Below, piece by piece: positions 11,645 through 21,547 of a DNA stretch of 64,000 nucleotides (the first letter of the stretch is position 1; each line of letters starts with the position of its first letter). The notes beneath the pieces were generated by a model, which ran no database searches, was not told the origin of the DNA, and saw nothing but the letters and a program-made list of their open reading frames with translations. This DNA is from Sistotremastrum niveocremeum HHB9708 (lineage: Eukaryota > Basidiomycota > Agaricomycetes > Sistotremastrales > Sistotremastraceae), in the NCBI GenBank assembly GCA_001630475.1, contig KV419410.1, positions 524,621 to 588,620 on the forward strand, read 5' to 3'. Both the position numbers and the translations under genes were made by a program.

Positions 11645-13651
11645 ATGTCTGAAATTCACGACACTTTCGAGACCATCCTCATCCTCGACTTTGGCTCCCA
11701 GGTTCGTCGCATTCGAGCACATCCAACTCACTGCTCATCAGTCTCCAGTACAGCCATCTCATCACTCGTCGCTGTCGCGAGCTCAATGTCTACGCCGAGC
11801 TGCTTCCATGCACCCAGAAGATAAAGGATCTTAAATGGAAGCCTAAAGGTCTTCCATTATAATTGGACATTGAACGCAGTACTGACATTCTATCAGGAAT
11901 CATTCTTTCTGGCTCTCCATACTCCGTATACGACGACGACGCACCTCGCGTTGACCCCGAAATCTTCAACGCCGGCGTTCCTATTTTGGGCATCTGTTAT
12001 GGCCTTCAGGTGAGATTTGTCAACGCCCCTGTGTACTCATTAACAAGACTTCAATAGGAACTTGCATGGACATTCAAAGGAAAGGTTTCCAAATCGTCTC
12101 ATCGCGAATACGGTTTCGCCCAGATCAAGATCATCAAACTTGGTCCTGGGTTCGAGGCCGCCGACGCTCTCTTTGACGGCCTAGACTCTGAGATGCAAGT
12201 TGAGCATTTCACTTTCATATGCATTTACATTTTGACATCTGTCAATTAGGTCTGGATGTCACATAGCGATCAGCTCTCCGCTATGCCCGCCGATTTCCAT
12301 GTAGTCGCTACAACTGACACCGCTCCATATGCTGCCATCGCCCATTCCTCCAAGCCTATCTATGGCATTCAATTCCATCCCGAAGTCACACATACATTGA
12401 AAGGCAGACAAGTCATCCGCAAATTTGTCCTTGATATATGTAAATGCCGTAATGACTGGACAATGGTGAGTCACGCCTATTCGCTTAGATGCAGTCCTCA
12501 TCCTTAATAGGAAACATTCATCGATAAAGAAATTGCACGTATCAAAGATATCGTTGGGCCTACGGGACAAGTCATTGGTGCTGTGAGCGGAGGAGTGGAC
12601 AGCACAGTTGCTGCTAAGCTCATGCACGAAGCGATTGGCGATCGGTACGTCTTTCCTTCATGTATGCGGCATTGCTATAACGTTATCACAGCTTCCATGC
12701 CATCATGGTAGACAACGGTGTCCTCCGTCTCAACGAATCCGCCCAAGTCAAGAAAATGCTCGTTGAAGACCTCGGCGTTAACCTCTCCGTCGTCGACGCT
12801 TCAGATCTTTTCCTTTCCCGTCTCGAGAATGTCGAAGACCCCGAACGGAAACGAAAGATCATCGGAAACACATTCATCAATGTCTTTGAAGATGAGGCGA
12901 AGAAAATTGAGGCAAAGGCTGAAGCGGAAGTCGTTGAAGGGAAATCTGCGAAAGGTCGCATTGAGTGGCTTTTGCAAGGGACTCTTTACCCCGATGTCAT
13001 CGAGTCTATCAGTTTCAAGGGGCCTAGTGCGACTATTAAGACGCACCATAATGTCGGCGGGTTGCTGGCGGATATGAAACTCAAATTGATAGAGCCCCTG
13101 CGGGAGTTATTCAAAGGTTAATATCTCTATTCTCTCAACTTCTATTACTGAGACGTGTGTGTTATAGACGAAGTCAGAGCGCTAGGCCGACTTTTATCTA
13201 TCCCAGAACACCTCGTCAACCGACACCCTTTCCCCGGTCCCGGTCTCGCTATCCGTATTCTTGGTCCCGTCACCCGAGAACAAGTCCAGATCCTCCAAAA
13301 AGCAGATGCGATCTACATCGAAGAAATCCGCAAAGCAAATCTCTACACCCAAATATCCCAAGCATTCGCGGTCCTCCTCCCCGTTAAAGCCGTAGGCGTA
13401 ATGGGCGATCGAAGGACTTACGAACAAGTTATTGCTTTGAGAGCTGTGACGTCGGAAGATTTTATGACTGCTGATTGGTTCAATTTCCCACCGGAGGTCT
13501 TGAGGAGAATTTCGTCAAGGATTACTAATGAGGTGGAGGGCGTTAATAGGGTTACGTATGATATTTCGTCGAAACCTCCTGGGGTGCGTGTCTCGTTTTT
13601 ATTGCGGAGATGATATGCTGATTGTGATGACAGACTGTCGAGTGGCTTTAG
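11645..13651 (+). CDS. GUA1: GMP synthase (glutamine-hydrolysing)
   Basis: Makes GMP from XMP, ATP and glutamine in the last step of de novo guanine nucleotide synthesis, in the cytosol. The N-terminal glutaminase domain shows [24 protein letters not shown] with the nucleophilic Cys, and [11 protein letters not shown] with the His and Glu of the triad. The ATP pyrophosphatase domain has the PP-loop SGGVDST. The C-terminal dimerisation domain has [14 protein letters not shown] and ends KPPGTVEWL. At least eight introns are needed. The last one (donor GTGCGT near 13584) was placed because it restores the family's conserved C-terminus just before the stop at 13651. All motifs are intact, so the gene should be functional. 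Confidence 0.95.
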
Positions 13652-14228
13652 ATTCAGCAATGCTGCTTGTTCTGCTTTTCGTTAGAATTTCTATCGGTGT
13701 GATCTGCTGCTTGGCCATAATAGACTCCGTTATCCATCCTCGTCTGGCACGGCGATCGTTCCTATCAGTTCTCTCTCGTTCCTGATCATGGAACGATAAT
13801 ACACTCAACACATGGCAATCTTCACACTTCTCAAAATCTTTTCGCTAGCGATTGTTTGTCAGATAAATCAGCTTTGACCAACAACCTCGGTCAGGAAATA
13901 GCATGCGGAAGGTCTGTTTCGATGTTTTATTATTGGCACATTGCATTCATCTCTCATCCCTATTCCTCATCGACAGAGTACTCCATTGTTGTGGTTAGCA
14001 TCGCGAGGTTCATTCTCTCTATTCCCACTGGTCATCTCTGAACTCAATATCACCATCATGACGATGTCAATGCATATGCTGCCGCTCCTATTGGAACTTG
14101 TAATTGCTCAGCGAAGAGATTCAGACGTAGACGGTCATCGGTCAGGCATGATCACAATCAGTCGGGTTACACGAAGAAGTGGCAATATAATATAAATAAT
14201 GAGGAGAAAGCACGAAGATTTTCCTGCA
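13652..14228. other. Intergenic region
   Basis: About 0.58 kb lie between GMP synthase and the right inverted-repeat arm. Only short frames occur and no known motif was seen. Confidence 0.5.
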
Positions 14229-15686
14229 AGGGTGCGTATCAGTATTGTTATGATGATGAATGGTGAGGAGACTTATCGATGATGGTGGCCCTCCCTTCGA
14301 CACCGTCCCTGCACTCAACGCGCACACATTGAGTGCTAGGAATGATGGAAGGGAGGCATGAGTGATGCACCTTAGGTAAGCACGAATGGGAGGAGCGGAA
14401 CGTACCGATGATGACGGAATACAGCAGGTTGGGCGGTGGGGATGAACCCGAAGAAGAGGAACGTACCCTTTGAAGAAAGAGAAAAAAAAAGAAAGAAAAT
14501 GAAGACACCTACCCAAGAAAGAGAGAGAAAAACGAAGAAGAAGCCTACCGTAAAAGAAAGAAAGAAAAAAGAGGAAGAAAGCCTACCGTAAAAGAAAAGA
14601 GAGAGAAAGAAACCTACCACAAAGAAAAAAGAAAGAAAGATACTAACCTCCCCCCCACTTACCTTCATACTTACCTTCACCTACTCCGCCTCCCTCGGAT
14701 ACATCCACCGCCAATCCTCCGCATACAACCTCGACTCATCCACCACCGCCGGCGAGTAATATCTCCCATTACTCATCGCCACTCCATCCCACAACAGGTC
14801 GGCGTCCACCGCAGCGGAATCCGTACCAGGTGGGATCACAAAGACGCGCGGCACCTCCAGATCGCCCCTGCCGCCAGCGTCGCCGGCATGCGCAGACAAC
14901 CACCGTTGCTCTGCCTTGAGCAGAGCCGCGGTGATCCTCGCATCGACCTCATCCACCACCTCGCACTTACCTGTGTCGACGACCACGGAAACGGTCTCGA
15001 CAACATCAACCACCTTCTCCTCAACTTCCTCCTCGACCTCCGTCTCTCCCTCCGACTCCCCCACCGACTCCTCCTCAACCACGACCATAGAAGACAACCA
15101 TTGGTTCTCTGCCTTCAGCAGACCAACCGTCATCGTCTGGTCCTTCGCCTGCCCCTCCCACTTACCCACCGCGCTCTCCAGCTCCACCACCCTCGCCTCC
15201 ACCGCCGCCAACTTTCCCTTGGCCTCCGCTGCCTCCCTCGCCGATGCCGCCGCCTGCACATCCCGCTCCGCCAACGCCCTCCTCAACTCCTCCACCTCCC
15301 TCGCCAACTCCGCTGCACGTTGCTCAGCCCCAGAACTCGAAGAGGAAACCTCAACGGTCTGTCGAGCAGAAGCAACGTCCACAGCAAACCACACCAGCCC
15401 GCCAACATCCACCAACCCCAAAACACCCTCCCCGATGGCCCCCCAAACCACCATGAAAAACACTGCAAATGCAGCGGAGAAGAGAAACATTGCAAGCGCA
15501 ATGAGGATGAAGTGCCCGAAGGCGAACGACTCAAGATGATGCATGTAAATATCGGAACTGCGGAAAAAGCCGAGTTGCGAGGTAAAGATGCTCATCGTAG
15601 AACAAAGAGTCGTTAGAAAGAGCGGAGATTGAAAATTGACAGGAAGATATACTGCATCCGAGTATCCGATCCTTCCTCATTGGGAC
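14229..15686. repeat. Right arm of the inverted repeat
   Basis: This is the inverse copy of window positions 1 to about 1452. The 5' flank of the gene (15596-15686) is practically identical to bases 1-91. The 3' flank (14235-14680) is diverged and contains long purine runs on the plus strand, for example around 14470-14650, with repeated short units that include ACGGTAGG on the minus strand. The match ends near 14229. Confidence 0.85.
14681..15595 (-). CDS. Unknown membrane and coiled-coil protein, copy 2
   Basis: The second copy of the gene at 92-1012, on the opposite strand, with 304 codons and the same architecture: an N-terminal hydrophobic segment, an Ala/Glu-rich coiled coil, an acidic stretch and a Trp/Tyr-containing tail. 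Differences from copy 1 are scattered substitutions, with a slightly shorter C-terminus (ending MYPREAE). No frameshift or internal stop separates the copies, so both appear intact. Function unknown. The coding part is better conserved than the adjacent 3' flank, which suggests selection on the protein or local gene conversion. Confidence 0.6.
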   Translation of the reverse strand: MSIFTSQLGFFRSSDIYMHHLESFAFGHFILIALAMFLFSAAFAVFFMVVWGAIGEGVLGLVDVGGLVWFAVDVASARQTVEVSSSSSGAEQRAAELAREVEELRRALAERDVQAAASAREAAEAKGKLAAVEARVVELESAVGKWEGQAKDQTMTVGLLKAENQWLSSMVVVEEESVGESEGETEVEEEVEEKVVDVVETVSVVVDTGKCEVVDEVDARITAALLKAEQRWLSAHAGDAGGRGDLEVPRVFVIPPGTDSAAVDADLLWDGVAMSNGRYYSPAVVDESRLYAEDWRWMYPREAE

Positions 15687-16089
15687 ACATTTTCACAAAC
15701 TGGCCGCTGAACGAGCGAAATCGACGCAGATTGACGAGGAGGCGGTCGAGACGGGAAAGGAAAGGCAGTGGCGAGCGCTAGAAGTCACGGGGACACGAAA
15801 TGACGAATGCAGGGTCCTCATTTGATGGCTCAGGGGTTTCCCCGATGATTGGCGCTGGTGATCCTCGTGACTCTTTTTTCGCGCTATTTTTTGCACGATT
15901 TTTCTCCTGTCGACTGCAGCTCTTCAAGCCGAAAGGTTTCGAGGCTGCATCTGCTTTGTGTCGTGCTCGCTGTCGTCGTCGTCGTTCACCTGTCGCACTC
16001 GGAATCGGTTTTGCCAGATATAGTAATGGGGCGGGGGAGGTTGGAAAGGCGGGGGAGCTATATGAGAGATGCTGGGGTCATCATTTTGT
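15687..16089. other. Intergenic region
   Basis: This region flanks the inverted repeat. Frames of 67-175 codons are open here, but none has a convincing start, composition or motif. Confidence 0.4.
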
Positions 16090-17850
16090 GCGTTTACCTT
16101 GTCAGACCTATAAAATAATGATCAACTTAGGTTCGTTATTGATATTCTCGAAGAAATTGGGCCTGAATCCGTTGATTTGTCGTGATATAGCAGGTGCTAC
16201 CGAACAGTCCAGCCGACGACGTCGAACACATCATCCTGGACGGCCACAGCCTCCTGACATTCCAACGAAGCTTGCTATCAGCATGTATCATAGCAAGACG
16301 CGTTTCAAAGTTGATCTATTCCTTTGAAGGGGCTCGTGACCTTCCCCATGGGCTGCTCCTCCAGCGCTGTTCGCCATGTTTCACAGTTCGCCTGCATCAT
16401 TGGCTCTTTCATTACAAGTCGTCTTTGTGCTCAAAGTTCATCGAAACCATGTGTGTCTTCTTTCGTGTGTCTATTACCAACGTGCAACCTCGATTTGGCC
16501 TCCTACACTGCTACGTCGCCACCCGATGTCTCAGATCCAACTCCAGCGAGCGACCACTGCTTTCCTCTCTTAATCCTGAGATTCAATTATCCATTCAAAC
16601 CTTTTCAATGTCCCTCTTCCATATCATGACATGGATTGTCACGTCGCTGGTGCTTCCTTTGAGACCAATTCACCCTATTCGCCTCGCAGCCCGAGTTTGG
16701 ATTCTCCACTTGACGATGCTGAACCCACGACCTCTTTTAGCTGAGCTCAACACTCTTAGAAGAACCCCTGTATCTTGTTCTTTCGCTGAGTCGTTTCCTT
16801 CGCAAGTCTTCTGATGCGTTATAGCCAGACCGGTAGCTTCTCCGAGTCGACAGCAAGACTCGTGGTACGCTCTGAGCACCGATTTTCTTCTTCATGACTT
16901 GAAATATAGATCATCTACTCCCACTTCGTCTGTCACCGTACCCGCCGAAAGCCCGGAGGGGCTGAACGTCTATACGAAACGGACAGGCGAATTCATTCTG
17001 CTCGACCCTCATCGTGCGTTCAGCTTGTCGGACCTGTGAAACATTGATCAGACTAGGATCATTAGCGATATTCTGGAATAGCGGATTGTACCGTGATTGA
17101 GGAGGCGACGTCGAGCACGTCATCCTGCGCAGCCCCGGCCTGACAACCCGCCGAAGCTTACTACCAGCAAGTCATGCCTTAAGACGCCTCTCACGCTCCT
17201 TCCTTTTGTTCGAGAGAGCGCAGGTTCGTCGTCCTCGACTTCTCCCTCGCTGCCCTTCGCCTTGTCTCACAGGGCGCCCATAGCATTTATTCTCTCATCG
17301 TGGTCGTCTTTCGGGTCCAAAGGTCACTTGAATGATCTATATTTTCTGTCGTGTATCCACTGTCAATGAGGAAGTTCGATTCGTTTTCCTTCATTCCCAT
17401 ATCATCACCAGCTGTCTACGTCGATCTTAATGTTCAAGTAGCCATCTTAACCTCGTTTACCCCCTCTTCCACCTTAAAGAATTTCATTTCCACCTCGGTG
17501 TTGCTTCGTTCAAGACCAAAGCACCCTATTTGCTATCCAGCCTCGGCTCGAATATGTTATTCTACCCTGCATCGCTTCAAAATTCTGTATCCAAAACTCC
17601 TAGAGGCGTAGACGAACCTCTGTGTCACCTTCTTTCCCTTAAGCCGTTTCCCTCGCAACCCTTCCGATACGTTAGCCCGACTGCCGGCTTCTCGACAGCG
17701 AGACGCTTGGCACCGGCATCGATGTTCTCCTTCCCAAATTTAACCTTAGATCATTATCTACTCTCCCTGAGCCTTTGGTAGCACCCGCCGAAAGACCAGA
17801 GATCACAGTGTTACTAGTAATGGACAACCCTTTCGCACCAGTTCAACCTA
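16090..17850. repeat. Diverged tandem duplication, two units of about 0.85-0.9 kb
   Basis: Two head-to-tail units can be aligned by eye: about 16090-17000 and about 17020-17850. Matching blocks include TGTCAGACCTATAA near 16103 with TGTCGGACCTGTGA near 17029, the block GACGTCGAACACATCATCCT near 16218 with its counterpart near 17105, and CCCGCCGAAAG near 16945 and again near 17783. The spacing drifts from about 925 to 840 bp because of indels. The units are strongly diverged, which suggests an old event. Neither unit keeps a convincing gene; a 206-codon frame at 16194-16814 has odd composition. This may be a decayed gene family or an unknown repeat. Confidence 0.6.
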
Positions 17851-17879
17851 GGAATTCAGCTACGTCGTCACAGTCCTCC

Positions 17880-18120
17880 TTATTGGTGAAATTGCAGTGT
17901 AATTGAACCTAATCGAACGTAGATCCTTGGAACAAATCCGCATTGGCAACGAAGACATGCCACCGCACATAGGGGTTGGATGATGTTTGCAAGGTACCAG
18001 TAGTACACGTTTCGGCGTCGGGCGCCAAATTCCCGGCGCAGCCACTGATGGGCTAGCCGAGGCGGAAGCAATTTCTGTAAGCGATCGTGTTTGAACGCGG
18101 AGCAGAGATTGTGATAGAAG
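17880..18120 (-). pseudogene. Possible gene fragment of unknown family
   Basis: Read on the minus strand, one frame between about 18110 and 17880 has protein-like composition with many Trp, Tyr, Arg and Cys residues, such as LAHQWLRREFGARRRNVYYW followed by YLANIIQPLCAVACLRC. No start codon, splice partners or remaining domain could be found around it. I do not recognise the family. It may be a relic exon beside the decayed tandem duplication, or chance. Confidence 0.3.
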
Positions 18121-18360
18121 GTTAGGACATGCCTTTGACAAGACGAGGTCTAGGTATAACGTTTGATCATGTACTGTAAATCACTTTTAGGATAGAAAAA
18201 TGTGAAGCGACGCCAAAGGCAGAAGTGGGAGGCACCTTGTCTAAACAATATGTTACCAAGCTATCAAAACTGATAAAATCATTCTCTGAATAACTTGAAT
18301 GGCACTATTTTATCGATTTATAAACCTCCAATACATATGTATGTTAATGGATGTAAAGTA

Positions 18361-18545
18361 GTCGGGCTGCAAGATTAGTTGTGCCGCGGGCGAGGAACTG
18401 AACGGAGGCGCCGCCGTTCAGAGTTCGAACCCGTTCCTGGTCACAATAATCTTCAGCTTGGTGAAACACTCCATGGAGGAGCTCTGCTTGTACGGCACAT
18501 ACCCACCTCATCCTGGGGGCGAGTGGGGATGGGTTCGGTTCTGTC
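18361..18545 (+). repeat. SINE-like repeat with tRNA-type B box, copy 1
   Basis: This is one of two related copies in the same orientation, about 590 bp apart. It contains GAGTTCGAACCC at 18421-18432, a good match to the internal B box of RNA polymerase III promoters, about 40-50 bases after an A-box-like GATTAGTTGTG. The body after the B box is also shared with copy 2. The head resembles a tRNA only loosely, so a tRNA-derived SINE is an inference. Confidence 0.5.
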
Positions 18546-18950
18546 TAGGTTAGCCTAGCGGGCGTGTGATGTGCTGGGTGTGCCAAGTGCAAGTGGAGAT
18601 CCTTTTTGCGAGCGATCCATGTTTTAAATTTTGTTTCCGGACGAAATTTAGAAAGGGTTGATAAATTGCCGGCTCCATACATGTCACAGCAGCATGTTGT
18701 AGCCTCAGAAGACTCGGACGTGCAAGTCAACGAAAGAATATGTTCTGAGTACCTTCGCCGTGACGATCAACGGCAGCGGATCCTAGGATTCTTAGTGCTC
18801 AAGGGAAGATAAAACAGAGGTGAGCGACTGGACCCATATCGTTAGCCACAGTCAGAAAATCACTGTTCTACGATTTCGACTTAGGCATGGACTTTCTCTG
18901 TTCCCAAGTTTATAACTGAATATCAAACCTATACATCAACTTGTCCCGAA

Positions 18951-19150
18951 GTAGACAAGCTGAAGGATTAGTTGTGTGCCGCGGGCAAGAATCCGGACGG
19001 AGGCGCCGCCGTTCCGAGTTCAAACCCGTTCATGGTCACAATAATCCGGACCTTGAGGAAACGCCACTTGGGAGGGGTCTCCGCTTACAGTCATCAAAGC
19101 TGTATATCCCCACCATCCTGGGAGCGAGCGGGGATGGGTTCGTTGTCTTG
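18951..19150 (+). repeat. SINE-like repeat with tRNA-type B box, copy 2
   Basis: It is related to copy 1 over its whole length. Shared blocks include ATTAGTTGTG, CGGAGGCGCCGCCGTTC, a B box GAGTTCAAACCC at 19017-19028, TGGTCACAATAATC and GGGGATGGGTTCG. The copies differ by many substitutions and small indels, so they are not recent duplicates of each other. Target-site duplications could not be defined by eye. Confidence 0.5.
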
Positions 19151-19994
19151 TCCGTGGTCGCACGGGCCGGCAAGTAGTGTGGTAAGAAATACGGGTGCAG
19201 GCCGCACCTCTTTTTGTTCACAATTACCACATTTATATCGACATGGCTTCTCCTTATGACATCGTCTGTCGCAAATTCGCAATCGACTTTGCTTTGTCTT
19301 GTAATGCTAAAGCCTACCACACGACCCGTCGACGGATGAAGACTCAATTAGACTGTTGATGTCGAGTAAGGTCAACGTATCAGGGAGTCGCATGGACATC
19401 AGTCACTTCGAATAAGGGTGCGTAGCCTTCAGTTCAATGCTTTTTAAGGTTAGGTTAGTGTCGTCACTGCGTTGCTGAGACAGTCAGGGCTTTGCTGGAC
19501 GTTGGATAAACAGAGATATTAAATATCGTATTTAGCTTCAAATAGATTCAGTGTTTTGAGGTTTCCTTGCGGGCAGTTAGACCGATTCTCATCGAAGGCC
19601 CAGAGTAAATTCATGGCGTAAAGGGAAGTCTTGCCTCCGACTGATATGATCATGATGAATGGCCAGGCAATAGAACTCCTGCAACGCAGTCATTGACTGT
19701 CACTACGCCCGCCGCCGCCATAATAGAAAGCGGAACATGCCAACGTCCGGGGGATGAACAGTTCAGCATCTGCCTCTTAACAGATTGAGCGGGTGATGGA
19801 GGGCCGTCACGTTTAGGTTGAAGCATTTCTGGTACTGTTGTCTCGATATCAGCTGGGTCCGAGATCCGTGCATCGTTGAGAGTTTAGCTTCTGCAAAGAC
19901 GGCCATTAGCAAACAACCCCCCTAATACGGCTCAGAACTACGCTTACTTGGGTTCCTCACCCTTTCTCACACAGAACAGAGACCGTTTTCCTTG
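19151..19994. other. Intergenic region
   Basis: About 0.84 kb of non-coding sequence downstream of the SINE-like copy. No feature could be recognised. Confidence 0.4.
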
Positions 19995-21119
19995 CTATAA
20001 TCGGCGGAAACCCTCGAAGACGCTTTCGACAAGCCTCCTCGCTTTCCAGTCATTATCACAGCCGCGCACTTCTGGTATACGCTCGACCAACATGCCTAAA
20101 AGCCACGAAACCGCCGACGAGTCCATATCATAAAACATAAGGCTCCGAGGCAATGCTTGGATGTTCTCCAATGTCCGCATCAACTGCTTAGTGATCTGCC
20201 AGACGTCTCTAACGCGGAACTCGTCAATGACTTCGCCGTCTTCTCCAAAGAGGAATCGCAGGTCTGTATTTCTAGGGTTCTTCGTGGAGAGGGCAGCAAC
20301 AACAGGATCTGGGACGTTTTCCTTGTGCCCGCGATTTTTGTCAAGGCTGCGGCATGCTTGTATCCAATCTATTTCACGAGAGAATTTCACTTCAGGATGT
20401 GGACCTTGAATGGCTAATGGTTGCTCGAGAAGCGCAACACGGCATGTGATAGGAAGACTATTGTAGGCGTTCTGTTCCAGGATGGCAAACCGGCCACTTT
20501 GAGAAATGAGTTCGGCGGACTTTCTGCAATAAGATCAACTCACTTTTGACGATAGTGTTCTGTAAGCTGTGACTGCAACTGCAGCTTTGTTTCGAGGTGC
20601 TTTACTTTGTCTTTGAGCAACCCAACTCATTGATCCTGGACAGCTCGAAGCTGCTGGGTAAAATATTTGGCTTCATTGTCAGGAACGTTTGAGGCTGATT
20701 CTGAGGGATGAATTGACGAGAAGGAGTCGCGCCTTGGCTGTCTAGAGATAGGATGGCCATGTTGTTCCTCCAACGCGTTGTCGGGATAACCTGTAAGGGA
20801 TGAGTGATGCGTGTATAACGAATCGAGTTGATCGTATACCTGCGACGCGACGATGTCGACTTGTCTGTCCACTCTCTCGAGAACAAGAGCGTCGTCTCGC
20901 ACTGAGCATTTCCCTGGACCCAGACTTTCTCCTATGGTGGCGACGTGATCGATAAGGTGAGCACGATCGCGTGCGACGCGGAGAGAGCGAGCGGGAACAT
21001 GAGCGTGATCGTCGTGCGACTCGTGCCTGGTGCCGTCGTCCAGGACTGCGTGCTCTGGACCTGTCTGTCACTTCAAGAGACACGATAGCATCGCTATTTG
21101 GTACGTGGTCGGGCGACAT
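19995..21119 (-). CDS. RS-rich coiled-coil protein of unknown family, possibly broken
   Basis: A gene model can be followed on the minus strand from ATG 21119. Residues about 20-90 are rich in Arg-Ser (RSRARSPGRR, RTRSCSPYRSRRHHRR), as in splicing-related proteins. A clean intron (GTATAC...TTACAG) joins in phase to the next exon, ending LRAVQDQ. There an in-frame TGA (20627-20629) occurs, and the same frame continues with a coiled-coil-like LLKDKVKHLETKLQLQSQ. After a further junction near 20530 a well-formed exon runs to a stop at 19995. The TGA might be removed by an intron with a weak GTCCAG donor, or the gene may be decaying. The junction near 20530 needs either a 20 nt intron (GTGAGT donor) or a 50 nt one with a weak GTCACA donor. 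No known domain is visible. Confidence 0.45.
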
Positions 21120-21547
21120 AGCAGCAGACCAAGTAAAGCAGTTTCTTGACGTACATGGCTCTGAATTCCATCGTGTTGGGCGCCAACATGCAATAAACTC
21201 AAGTCAGACGCAAGTTCATGCTCAAGTCAAGTTCTAACTTGTACAATTAAGCCGTTTGTATGAGAGGGCTGCCTCCATACACAATGAATGAAACAAAAGT
21301 TAAAGGATATAAGTAAGGACGACCGATCTCGTCGAGACTCAACAAAAATGAGGTACTAGGTATGCTATGAGTGTGAGTGGGGGGTTCAAATAGGTACTGG
21401 CATGAAAGAAAGCAAATCGAAAATTACTGAAGGACGATGAGATGCGGTGATACTTTTGTCGATGAATATGACTAAGTCTAGGAGTAAGGAGCGATGCAGG
21501 AATGAGAAGGAGCGAATGAATGAAGAGCCAGGCAAGAGATGAGAAGA
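21120..21547. other. Intergenic region upstream of the RS-rich gene
   Basis: About 0.43 kb between the RS-rich gene start and the 3' end of mitochondrial Hsp70. It probably contains the promoter of the first and the terminator region of the second. Confidence 0.4.

Noticed and set aside
14470-14660. Purine-rich tract as a regulatory element
   Set aside because: The counterpart in the left arm has a different sequence and length, so it looks like simple low-complexity drift.
1-15686. The inverted repeat as terminal repeats of one giant transposon
   Set aside because: The sequence between the arms consists of intact host genes such as GMP synthase, and no transposase or target-site duplication was seen.
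19995-20390. 131-codon minus-strand frame as a stand-alone gene
   Set aside because: Its apparent start is GTG, and the frame continues upstream into a spliced exon; it is the last exon of a larger gene.
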